64,000 nt of DNA, taken from assembly GCA_039636795.1 (NCBI GenBank), contig CP143430.1, forward strand, positions 4,526,001 through 4,590,000. The letters run 5' to 3'. Positions 17,085 to 25,268 of the stretch are shown piece after piece. The position numbers and the translations under genes were made by a program. How positions within the stretch are numbered: position 1 is the stretch's first letter; the number at the start of each line of letters is the position of its first letter. The DNA is from Micrococcaceae bacterium Sec5.1 (GTDB lineage Bacteria > Actinomycetota > Actinomycetes > Actinomycetales > Micrococcaceae). The notes below the pieces were generated by a model. It was not told the origin of the DNA and searched no databases. It saw only the letters and a list, made by a program, of their open reading frames with translations.

Positions 17085-19808
17085 TTACTTTTTGGCTGTT
17101 GCCTTCTTGGCTGGCGCCTTGCGGGTAGTGGTCCGCTTGACGGGGCCCTTGGCCCGCTTCTCGGCAAGAAGTTCGACGGCGCGTTCCCGGGTCAGTTCCT
17201 CAAGGGAGGTTGAGCGCGGGACCGTGATGTTCGTAACGCCGTCAGTGATGTACGGACCGAAACGGCCCTCCTTCACCACGATGTTCTTCTCCGACACGGG
17301 ATCCGGGCCGAACTCGGCCAGCGGCGCCACGGCGGCCCGTGCACCACGCTGTTTGGGCTGCGAGTAGATCTCCAAGGCCTGTTCCAGGGTGATGGTGAAG
17401 ATCTCTTCTTCCGATCCGATGGAACGGGAGTCCGTGCCCTTCTTCAGGTAAGGTCCGAACCGGCCGTTCTGGACGGTGATGACATTTCCTTCAGCGTCCT
17501 CGCCAAGCACCCGGGGCAGGCTCATCAGCTGCAGGGCCTCATCCAGGGTGACGCTGTCCACGGTCATGGACTTGAACAGCGAACCTGTGCGTGGCTTGGC
17601 TTTCACAGGCTTCTTTGGAGGCTTGGGCTTGCCGTTCTTGTAATACTCAACAGGCTGGTTTGCCAGTTGTTCCTCGGTCATCTCGGGGATGATCTCGGTG
17701 ACATAGGCGCCGTAACGGCCGTTCTTGGCAACCACGGTATGGCCGGTGTGTGGATCGGTTCCCAGGACACGTTCCTCGGGAGCAGCAGTTTCCATGAGCT
17801 CGATTGCCTTGGCGGCTGTCAACTCATCCGGTGCGAGTTCCTCCGGGACGTTGGCCCGAGCGGACTCCACCACTTCACCGGTCTTCTCATCAACGGTGGG
17901 GATGCTGCTTTCCAGGTACGGGCCGAACTTACCCACACGCAGGGTGATGCCTTCGGCAATGGGCACGGAGTTGATCTCCCGGGCGTCAATTTCGCCGAGG
18001 TTGTTCACGATGCTCAACAGCCCGGGATCAGCGTCTTCACCATAGTAGAAGTGCTTCAGCCATGCTGCGCCCACGGCTTGGCCGTTGGCGATCTTGTCCA
18101 GATCGCCTTCCATGTCGGCGGTGAACTCGTAGTCGACATAATCCGTGAAGTGCTGCTCCAGCAAACGAATCACCGAGAAAGCGATCCAGCTGGGAACCAG
18201 GGCAGAACCTTGTTTGCGGACATAACCGCGATCCTGGATGGTGGAAATCGTGGAGGCATAGGTCGATGGACGGCCGATGCCCTTCTTTTCCAGCTCAGCA
18301 GTCAGCGACGCTTCCGTGTACCGCGGAGGCGGTGAAGTCTCGTGCCCCACGGCCACGATGTCCGAGGCCGTCAGGGAGTCATCCTTGGCCACGTTGGGCA
18401 GGCGGCGCGCTTCATCGGAGTCGTCATCTCCGCGGCTCTCGTCCTTGCCTTCCTCGTAAGCGGCGAGGAAGCCGGGGAAGGTGATGACGGTACCCGAGGC
18501 CGAGAATTCAGCGTCTCGTCCGTCAGCTGCTACGGCACCCAGCCGGATGGTGGCTGTGGAGCCCTTGGCATCGGCCATCTGGGATGCGACCGTGCGCTTC
18601 CAGATGAGCTCGTACAACCGGAATTCGTCGCCGCTGAGCTGCTTGGCCACCTGGGCGGGAGTGCGGAACGAGTCACCTGCGGGGCGGATGGCCTCGTGGG
18701 CCTCTTGCGCATTTGCAGCTTTGTTGGCGTACACGCGGGGGCTTTGGGGCACGTACTCGGGGCCGTAGAGCTCCGCAGCCTGGCGGCGGGCTGCTGTGAC
18801 AGCTTCATCGCTCAAGGCAGAGGAGTCCGTACGCATATAAGTGATGTAGCCGTTTTCGTACAGGCGCTGGGCGACCTGCATGGTGCTCTTCGAGGAGAAG
18901 CGGAGCTTTCGGCCGGCTTCCTGCTGCAGCGTGGAGGTGGTGAACGGTGCGGCAGGGCGCCGGGTGTACGGCTTGGTGTCTACCGAACGAACGCGGAAAT
19001 CGGCGTTCTGCAGACCTGCGGCCAATGACGTTGCGAGTTCCTCGTTGAGGTGAACCACGTTGGAGGATGTGAGCTGGCCGTTGTCGTTAAAGTCACGACC
19101 ACTGGCCACCTTGGAACCGTCCACTGCGGCAAGCTTAGCGTTGAACGAGCCCGAGTCGGCTCCGAACTGGCCCGTCAGGTCCCAGTAGGAGGCGGCCCGG
19201 AAGGCCATACGTTCGCGTTCACGGTCGACCACCATGCGGGTAACCACGGACTGCACGCGTCCCGCGGAGAGTCCCCTGGCAACCTTGCGCCACAGAACCG
19301 GTGAGATTTCATAGCCGTAGAGCCGGTCCAGGATACGCCGGGTTTCCTGGGCATCAACCAGTGCGGTGTCGACGTCGCGCAGGTTATCCATGGCACGGTG
19401 AATCGCTTCCTTGGTGATTTCACCAAAGGTCATGCGATACACGGGAACTTTGGGTTTAAGGACCTCAAGGAGGTGCCACGCGATGGCTTCGCCCTCGCGG
19501 TCCCCATCGGTTGCGAGATAGAGCGCGTCAGCGTCTTTCAGCTGGGCCTTGAGTTCGGCGACCTTCTTCTTCTTATCCGGGGATACGACGTAGTACGGCT
19601 TGAAGTCGTTTTCGATGTCGACGGCGAACTTGCCCAGCGAGGTCTTCTTCAGTTCTGCAGGGAGGTCCGATGGCTGCGGGAGATCCCGGATATGGCCGAT
19701 GGAAGCCTCGACGATGAAGCCCTCGCCAAGATACTTGGCGATGGTCTTGCTCTTGGCCGGAGACTCCACGATCACGAGTTTCTTGCCGGTTTTTGCCTTG
19801 CTGGGCAC
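17085..19808 (-). CDS. topA: DNA topoisomerase I (type IA)
   Basis: 907 residues from the GTG at 19808, which has TAGGAG at good spacing; the longer frame to 19850 has no ribosome site. The Toprim domain carries VIVESPAKSKTI (12-23) and the acidic DGDREGEA (101-108). The catalytic tyrosine is Tyr324 in ITYMRTDS. As in other actinobacteria, the C-terminus lacks zinc fingers. Instead it has several FGPYL/FGPYI repeats (topo_C modules) and ends in a Lys/Ala/Thr-rich basic tail. The enzyme relaxes negative supercoils and is essential in relatives. It anchors the conserved topA-helicase-tad neighbourhood also seen in mycobacteria. Confidence 0.97.
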   Translation of the reverse strand: MPSKAKTGKKLVIVESPAKSKTIAKYLGEGFIVEASIGHIRDLPQPSDLPAELKKTSLGKFAVDIENDFKPYYVVSPDKKKKVAELKAQLKDADALYLATDGDREGEAIAWHLLEVLKPKVPVYRMTFGEITKEAIHRAMDNLRDVDTALVDAQETRRILDRLYGYEISPVLWRKVARGLSAGRVQSVVTRMVVDRERERMAFRAASYWDLTGQFGADSGSFNAKLAAVDGSKVASGRDFNDNGQLTSSNVVHLNEELATSLAAGLQNADFRVRSVDTKPYTRRPAAPFTTSTLQQEAGRKLRFSSKSTMQVAQRLYENGYITYMRTDSSALSDEAVTAARRQAAELYGPEYVPQSPRVYANKAANAQEAHEAIRPAGDSFRTPAQVAKQLSGDEFRLYELIWKRTVASQMADAKGSTATIRLGAVAADGRDAEFSASGTVITFPGFLAAYEEGKDESRGDDDSDEARRLPNVAKDDSLTASDIVAVGHETSPPPRYTEASLTAELEKKGIGRPSTYASTISTIQDRGYVRKQGSALVPSWIAFSVIRLLEQHFTDYVDYEFTADMEGDLDKIANGQAVGAAWLKHFYYGEDADPGLLSIVNNLGEIDAREINSVPIAEGITLRVGKFGPYLESSIPTVDEKTGEVVESARANVPEELAPDELTAAKAIELMETAAPEERVLGTDPHTGHTVVAKNGRYGAYVTEIIPEMTEEQLANQPVEYYKNGKPKPPKKPVKAKPRTGSLFKSMTVDSVTLDEALQLMSLPRVLGEDAEGNVITVQNGRFGPYLKKGTDSRSIGSEEEIFTITLEQALEIYSQPKQRGARAAVAPLAEFGPDPVSEKNIVVKEGRFGPYITDGVTNITVPRSTSLEELTRERAVELLAEKRAKGPVKRTTTRKAPAKKATAKK

Positions 19809-19921
19809 GGTGCTCCTACAGAAAAAATGTGTAATTGGGCTGGTGCCCATATTGGCCTAGTTCACCATAGATTGCAGAATCCTGCGTTCTGGCGTGGAAA
19901 TCCGGGGGGCTGGCCGGACCC

Positions 19922-20632
19922 CTAGTGCCCAGGTGCCATGCGGTCATCCGGGATCATTGACCACAGAGTAGCAACACGCTCGGCACCTTGCGGAATCCGG
20001 GTTGGGTCTTCGAGTTCGTACTCCCGCAGGACCTCCCGGATCCGCTCAGAAAGCTCCTTGCGCTGTTGGTTGGTTAAGTACAGCAAATTGCTCGCCAGCA
20101 CCACCGACGCCGGTTCTTCCGCCGCTTCGCCACGCTGCCGGCGCTCCCCGCGGGCCTTGGCAAAAGCTGATGCCCTTCGCCGGAAGGCGTCCAGCTCAAG
20201 ATCGACCACTGCGATCTCCGGGCTGGCCGCGCTGCCGCCTGAAATTCGGAAATCAGTTCCAGCAGCCTTCCACCGGCGTTCCCTTGCATCGCCGGCATTT
20301 TCGGCCGGGGCTACGATCCCCCATTTTTGCAGTGCGCGAAGGTGGTAGCTCATGGCACTTGGGGTCAGGCCGGTACGGGCCGCGAGCTCAGTAGCCGTGT
20401 GGCTTACCTGCGTGGCGTAGAGCTCGGAGATGACTTCGAGACGGGCAGCGTGCGCCAAGGCGCGGATGGCCTTGGGATCGGTTATCTCAACCGTTTTCTC
20501 GGCCCTCTTGCGCCGGGGGGTATCGCCTGACGCCTGGGATGTCTCGTTGTTCGCAATCACTTCCTCAGTGTAATCACGGTCACTTGCCGCGGGCTTGGTG
20601 CGGAGTGGCCGCGGCGGCCGTGCACTGTTCAT
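19922..20632 (-). CDS. ArsR/helix-turn-helix transcriptional regulator
   Basis: 236 residues. An ArsR-like winged helix covers about 48-125: DPKAIRALAHAARLEVI, TATELAARTGLTPSAMSYHLRAL and the wing at ARERRWKAAG. Beyond it is a helical domain rich in Arg and Glu, as in regulators of the YcaO/ArsR-like HTH_20 type. The first 45 residues are low complexity. GGAGG lies seven bases before the ATG at 20632, which overlaps the methyltransferase stop by four bases (ATGA), so the two are co-translated. The effector is unknown, and it may control its own operon. Confidence 0.8.
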   Translation of the reverse strand: MNSARPPRPLRTKPAASDRDYTEEVIANNETSQASGDTPRRKRAEKTVEITDPKAIRALAHAARLEVISELYATQVSHTATELAARTGLTPSAMSYHLRALQKWGIVAPAENAGDARERRWKAAGTDFRISGGSAASPEIAVVDLELDAFRRRASAFAKARGERRQRGEAAEEPASVVLASNLLYLTNQQRKELSERIREVLREYELEDPTRIPQGAERVATLWSMIPDDRMAPGH

Positions 20633-22278
20633 GCGGACGCCTCCGGCACGTCGGGAAGGAGGAAGCCATCCAGGACGAGATTCCGCACTTCGGCAAGAAG
20701 CCCTTCGCGGAAGGATCCTGAATCGAAGTCGTCTGTGCCTCCCAGGAGTGCTTCCAAGGCGCCGACAATCTGCCGTACGGATAATTCGCCATCACAAGCA
20801 GAAACAAAGCCCGCCAGCTCTGTGCTGAGCAGGTTTGTCCGACGAAGGCCAGCCCCCTGCCGGAGGAGGATCACGCCTGGATGCACAGCCCCAGGACGCT
20901 GATGGCGCTCTTCGGTGACGTCCTCGGCCACTACAAGGTGTACTTCCGGCAAACTGCTGGCTGCAAGCCAGTCGGCGCGCTCCACGGCCGCGCCGAGGTG
21001 GGGTCCGATGGGTTGCTCAATGGGGTAGGTAATTTCCTCAAACCGGCTGAAGCGTACTTCGTCTGAACTTTGTGGGCGGCGTAGCCAAATCATGCCAAAG
21101 CCGATTCCTTCGACATCCCTCGATCCGAAGTCCTCGAGGTACGCGGCGTACGACTCCTGGTAGTGGCTGCGGTCCCGGTTCTCCGAGGCGTCCTGCAGCC
21201 ACGTCTCGGCGTACTGCTCCGGGTTCAACTGCTCACGTTGAATGAACCAAACATCCAAACCCGAATCTTGGAGCCATGTGGAAGGCCGGTCATGCCACTG
21301 GGTCCCTTCGGGGATCTCCCAGTTGCCAAGCATCTGGGCTGTGCCGCCGGGTTCAAGGACATCGGCCAACGTTCGCACCAACGATGCGACGATCTCGTCA
21401 CCGGGTAGGCCACCGTCCCGGTACGTAAATTGGTCAGCCGAGGACTCGCCTGTGCTGCGCGGAGTAATGACAAACGGCGGATTAGAGACGACGAGGCCGA
21501 AGCGCTCCCCTGCCACGGGTTCCAGGAGCGAGCCCAGGCGCAGGCTCACGCGCGCTTCCAGGTTGTTTGGATCCAGGTCCAGTTCCGCAGCGTTGAGGAC
21601 CAGATTGAAACGGGTGAAGGCGAGCGCCCTCTCGGAAATGTCGGTTGCCGTGACGTGTTCGCAGTGATGCAACAAGTGGAACGTCTGGATGCCGCAGCCT
21701 GTCCCGAGATCCAGCGCACGATGCGTGTGCTGCCTGATGGTTGTTTGCACAAGGGTTGTTGATGCCCGCCCTATCCCCAGCACATGATCGTGCCTCAGGA
21801 CCCCTGCTTGTTGGTGGGCAGCGAGATCGCTGGCCACCCAAAGCTCCGCTCCCCCGCTGCCATCTTCATTGGCCTCCCAGCCGTAGGGGCGTAGATCCAC
21901 CTTGGCCGTGGCAACGCCGGCCTCCAGGGTCACAAGTCCGAGCCGGGCGAGGCCTTGGGCACCGATGGTGGGGAGCGCAAAGTCAACATCGGACTGGGGC
22001 TGTGGGACAGCAAGCAACCACAGCCGCACTATGACGGACAGCGCACGGGTGGTTTCCACGCCGCTCTTGGACAAGCGTTCGCTCACCAACAACGCTGGAA
22101 TGATCTGGTCCCTGTTCAGTGCGGCATAGGCGGATTCCCCCAGAAGCTCCGCCACGCCGTCGACCGTGTATGAGATGGCGCGAAGGTCAGAGGCGAGCGA
22201 CACCAGGAGCTCCGGGTGGTCGCTGCGTGGGGCGTCGTCAGTGTTGCCAACCGTAAATATTTCGGGGGTTTGAGTCAC
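20629..22278 (-). CDS. HemK-like class I methyltransferase with N- and C-terminal extensions
   Basis: 549 residues, starting with GTG at 22278. The SAM-binding motif I is ALDLGTGCGIQTF (188-200), and the acidic ATDIS (211-215) follows. The catalytic NPPF motif (266-269) is that of N5-glutamine and N6-adenine methyltransferases. An N-terminal domain of about 150 residues is followed by the methyltransferase fold to about 400. A C-terminal domain of about 130 residues (RQIVGALEALLG) resembles a winged helix. This layout is widespread in actinobacteria, but its substrate is not established. The ArsR-type gene overlaps its end. A release-factor-type target is possible but not shown. Confidence 0.8.
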   Translation of the reverse strand: MTQTPEIFTVGNTDDAPRSDHPELLVSLASDLRAISYTVDGVAELLGESAYAALNRDQIIPALLVSERLSKSGVETTRALSVIVRLWLLAVPQPQSDVDFALPTIGAQGLARLGLVTLEAGVATAKVDLRPYGWEANEDGSGGAELWVASDLAAHQQAGVLRHDHVLGIGRASTTLVQTTIRQHTHRALDLGTGCGIQTFHLLHHCEHVTATDISERALAFTRFNLVLNAAELDLDPNNLEARVSLRLGSLLEPVAGERFGLVVSNPPFVITPRSTGESSADQFTYRDGGLPGDEIVASLVRTLADVLEPGGTAQMLGNWEIPEGTQWHDRPSTWLQDSGLDVWFIQREQLNPEQYAETWLQDASENRDRSHYQESYAAYLEDFGSRDVEGIGFGMIWLRRPQSSDEVRFSRFEEITYPIEQPIGPHLGAAVERADWLAASSLPEVHLVVAEDVTEERHQRPGAVHPGVILLRQGAGLRRTNLLSTELAGFVSACDGELSVRQIVGALEALLGGTDDFDSGSFREGLLAEVRNLVLDGFLLPDVPEASA

Positions 22279-22370
22279 ATTGCAAGTCTATGGGGGCTGC
22301 TTCATGGCAGGCGTTCGTGGTTTGGGCTATGTGGACAAAACCTTGCTGTGGGACCCGGTAGCGTGGAAGC

Positions 22371-22814
22371 ATGCTCAACCTCTCCTCCACAAGGCGCCGC
22401 GCAGGCCTTGTTGTCATTGCTGCGGGGACGCTGCTGGCGGCCACAGCCTGCCAGGGTCCGGTCAGCGTCGAACATGCCGACGTACCGGCATGGAAAGACA
22501 AGATTCTTCCCACAGCCAGCACCGTGACGTTGGAGGATTCCGGCAAGATCCTGAACCGCGACCCCTTCGTTAAGGACTCACCCAGCGTTCCCGCGGGGAA
22601 TTACACACTCATGATGGCTTGTGATGGAGGAGGGAAGGTGTTCTTCGCCGTCTCATCCGGTGGAAAGCAAATTGCCGATGCGGGAGCCGCCTGCAACGGC
22701 AGCCTTGAAATGGTGAAGATCAAAGTCCCCGCCACTGCCGCTCTTAGTATCTCCACGAGCAGTGTGGATGCCCCGCTGATCTTTGCGTACCAGCTGGTAC
22801 CCAGCGCTAATTAA
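22371..22814 (+). CDS. Small secreted lipoprotein A
   Basis: 147 residues. The N-terminus is a lipoprotein signal: STRRRAG, then a hydrophobic stretch, then LAATAC with the lipid-modified Cys27. The mature part contains the block PAGNYTLMMACDGGGKVFFA, which is echoed in the next gene. No known domain was recognised. Two cysteines beyond the lipobox (in MACDG and AACNG) may form a disulfide. It is anchored outside the cell. The start at 22371 is followed by typical Arg-rich n-region residues. Confidence 0.75.
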   Translation: MLNLSSTRRRAGLVVIAAGTLLAATACQGPVSVEHADVPAWKDKILPTASTVTLEDSGKILNRDPFVKDSPSVPAGNYTLMMACDGGGKVFFAVSSGGKQIADAGAACNGSLEMVKIKVPATAALSISTSSVDAPLIFAYQLVPSAN

Positions 22815-22892
22815 ACCCCTTCCGCAGCCCTATGGCGGGCCTCCGGGCAAGCGTAAAGTCACCATATGGGCAGCAAGGTGGCTGGCTCGGTT

Positions 22893-23399
22893 ATGTCCAG
22901 ACGGCTGGCAAGTGCCGCCGTCGGACTCTTGCTCGTGCTGTGTAGCGCGCTGTCGGCGTGCGAGTACACCTATGACGACGGCGGGCGTGCCGATTCCAGC
23001 CCCACAGACACTACCGGCAGCAATGTCGTGCTTCCTCCCGACCCAGCCTTGGAGCAAACCGTTACGGGTGAGGCCCTGAAAGAGTGGGCCAAAGCGGCCT
23101 TGCCGGAATCGCAGGGGCAATCGTTCTATTCCAGCAGCGGATTCCTGAACTCCGGCGAGTCCAGAACTGAACAGACCGTGCAGTTGCCCGGCGGAACGTA
23201 TGCCGTGACACTGGCATGCCGAGGCACTCGACGCGTTTCATTCGCAGTCAGCGTGGGCGAGACGGCTTTGGTTGACCTGACCTTGGGATGCGCCAATGCC
23301 CGGGTGAGCGTGGTGCAGTTGGAAAAGGACGCCATCCTGGCCATCACTGTGGGTGCCAGATCCGACGCGAATTTCGCTTACCGGGTCAGCAGGCTCTGA
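22893..23399 (+). CDS. Small secreted lipoprotein B, paralogue of A
   Basis: 168 residues from the ATG at 22893, which gives a compact signal peptide (MSRRLASAAVG...) ending in the lipobox LSAC; an ATG at 22866 would add nine residues. The C-terminal 85 residues align by eye with lipoprotein A: PGGTYAVTLACRGTRRVSFA here against PAGNYTLMMACDGGGKVFFA there. Both keep a second cysteine about 30 residues later and a final FAY motif. The two genes are 78 bases apart and look like a tandem duplication that has diverged. Function unknown. Confidence 0.75.
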   Translation: MSRRLASAAVGLLLVLCSALSACEYTYDDGGRADSSPTDTTGSNVVLPPDPALEQTVTGEALKEWAKAALPESQGQSFYSSSGFLNSGESRTEQTVQLPGGTYAVTLACRGTRRVSFAVSVGETALVDLTLGCANARVSVVQLEKDAILAITVGARSDANFAYRVSRL

Positions 23400-23411
23400 T
23401 TGAGTTGCGCC

Positions 23412-24308
23412 TCAGGCGACTTCACAGCCTCCGGGGCAGCGAAGGGTTTCAGGACTTGAGGCACATTCTGCACAGTAAAGGGTCAGTGTCCGGCAGCTCA
23501 GGTTGGAACAATTCTCGAACTTGTTGGTGGGCGCGGCGCAGCGGACGCACTCTCCGATGGTCTTTGCTTCGTCGCTGAACTCTACGTGCATGCGTTTGTC
23601 GAAAACATAGAGCGAGCCCTCCCAGAGGCCCTTGTCCTTGAAGGTTTCGCCGTAGCGAACGATCCCGCCGTCGAGCTGGTAAACCTCTTTGAAACCACGG
23701 TTGACCATCAGGCTGGAGAGCACCTCGCAGCGGATGCCGCCCGTGCAGTAAGTGACAATGGGCTTGTCCTTGAGGGCGTCATACTTGCCGGATTCCAGTT
23801 CCGTGATGAAGTCATGTGTAGTGGCGACGTCCGGAACGATGGCGTCCTTGAACTTGCCGATCTGCGCCTCGAAGGCATTGCGGCCATCGAAGAACACCAC
23901 CTCTTCCCCGTCCGCTTTCTTTGCGTCCACCAGGGAATGAAGTTCTTCAGGCTGGAGATGCTTGCCTCCGCCCACCACGCCCTTTTCGTCGACCTTCAGT
24001 TCCCCGGGAGCCCCGAAGGAAACTATCTCGTCGCGGACCTTAACGCTGAGGCGGGGGAAATCGGCGGCCCCGCCCTCGGACCACTTGAAGTCGATGTCGT
24101 GGAAGCCCTTGTATTCGCGGGTGGTTTTCACGTATTGCTTCATGTTGTTGAGCTCGCCGCCAACTGTGGCGTTAATACCGTCCTTGGAGATCAGGATCCG
24201 GCCGGTGAGGCCCAATTTCTCGCAGAGGGCACGCTGCCACAGACGCACGGCGTCGGGGTCGGCGATCGGGGTAAAGCCATAGAAAAGTACGATCCGGTTT
24301 AAAGCCAC
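23412..24308 (-). CDS. trhO: tRNA uridine(34) hydroxylase, rhodanese type (TrhO)
   Basis: 298 residues. TrhO hydroxylates uridine 34 of several tRNAs, the first step toward mo5U/cmo5U at the wobble base. The central rhodanese domain has the active-site Cys188 in [10 protein letters not shown]. The N-terminal acylphosphatase-like domain shows [14 protein letters not shown] (38-51). The C-terminus carries eight cysteines (254, 257, 267, 272, 279, 282, 291, 295), as expected for its zinc-binding tail. Translation appears to start at the GTG at 24308. No Shine-Dalgarno precedes it, and a TACCCT box six bases upstream would fit a leaderless transcript. Confidence 0.93.
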   Translation of the reverse strand: MALNRIVLFYGFTPIADPDAVRLWQRALCEKLGLTGRILISKDGINATVGGELNNMKQYVKTTREYKGFHDIDFKWSEGGAADFPRLSVKVRDEIVSFGAPGELKVDEKGVVGGGKHLQPEELHSLVDAKKADGEEVVFFDGRNAFEAQIGKFKDAIVPDVATTHDFITELESGKYDALKDKPIVTYCTGGIRCEVLSSLMVNRGFKEVYQLDGGIVRYGETFKDKGLWEGSLYVFDKRMHVEFSDEAKTIGECVRCAAPTNKFENCSNLSCRTLTLYCAECASSPETLRCPGGCEVA

Positions 24309-24479
24309 TATTAAAGGGTACTGGGTGGACTAAAATCCTCTGCGCCTCGCTGACAGACCCACTGAAAACCTAGAGAGCATGGGTTCAGTTCCACGCGTCG
24401 AAGTCACAATTTCATAAGCACGGATTGTTCCTCTGACCGGACCCTGTTGCTTCCCCGGGCGCTGACATAGTCTCTCTAC

Positions 24480-25175
24480 ATGAGTCCAGACGCCTTGGTT
24501 GAAGACATCGCGCACCTCTTGGAAGTCTGGGTGGCCGGCTGGTCCGGCTGCCGGGGCTATGAGTCGCGTCAAGAGGGACGCTTCCCCGCCGCGCTGCGGG
24601 CCGACAAGACGGGTGACTGGGAGTATTTCGCCCACGATCCCTCCGATGAAGAGTTCGCCGCGCTGGCGGCTAAGACTGCCGAAGCCGAGACACGGATCCT
24701 GACCGTGCTGACCAACGACGTCCAGCGCTACAAGTACTTGGCCGAGCAGCACGGGCTGAATGTCACTTCCGCTTCACAAACGATGATGATCGTGGACATG
24801 GAAACCCAGGATTCCGAGGACCCCTGGCTGCCTGACGATGACCTCGAACTCGCTACCTCGGAAACCAACGGCGTCCATCATGCGGTGGTCCACTCGGGCG
24901 AGAACGTGGCCGCGAGCGGCCGGGTATACGTGGTCAACGGCACCGCAGTCTTCGACAAGATCGTTACTGAACCTCAGTTCCAGCGCCGCGGCCTTGGAAG
25001 TTTCATCATGAAGGCCCTCGCCGCCCAAGCGTTCGAGCACGACGTCCAGAACGGGCTTCTCCTGGCATCCTTGGACGGCCAAAAGCTTTACTCCCACCTT
25101 GGGTGGGACGTGGTGTGCCACGTTCTGATGATGTCCGTCAGCAGCAGTGAAGGTTCCGACCTCTCCGTAGCGTGA
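24480..25175 (+). CDS. GNAT-family N-acetyltransferase
   Basis: 231 residues. The acetyl-CoA loop is QFQRRGLGSFI (166-176), preceded by the strand VFDKIVTEP and followed by a helix, in the order expected for GNAT motif A. A C-terminal GQKLYSHLGWDVV segment forms motif B. The N-terminal 110 residues are helical and not recognised; VEVWVAGWSGCRGYESR-type residues resemble other stand-alone actinobacterial members. The acceptor substrate is unknown. The gene stands alone between trhO (divergent) and the helicase gene. Confidence 0.82.
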   Translation: MSPDALVEDIAHLLEVWVAGWSGCRGYESRQEGRFPAALRADKTGDWEYFAHDPSDEEFAALAAKTAEAETRILTVLTNDVQRYKYLAEQHGLNVTSASQTMMIVDMETQDSEDPWLPDDDLELATSETNGVHHAVVHSGENVAASGRVYVVNGTAVFDKIVTEPQFQRRGLGSFIMKALAAQAFEHDVQNGLLLASLDGQKLYSHLGWDVVCHVLMMSVSSSEGSDLSVA

Positions 25176-25268
25176 GAGCGCTTGTTTAGCGGACCTTCGA
25201 CGGCGGTCCATTCGGCTGCCGCGGTGGGCGTCGCCGTCCGCGCCGCAACAGAGTGACAGAATGATTTG

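Noticed and set aside
25170..25182. GTGAGAG at the end of the GNAT gene as another copy of the repeat core
   Set aside because: It is a single occurrence with no 32-base partner, and it overlaps a coding end.
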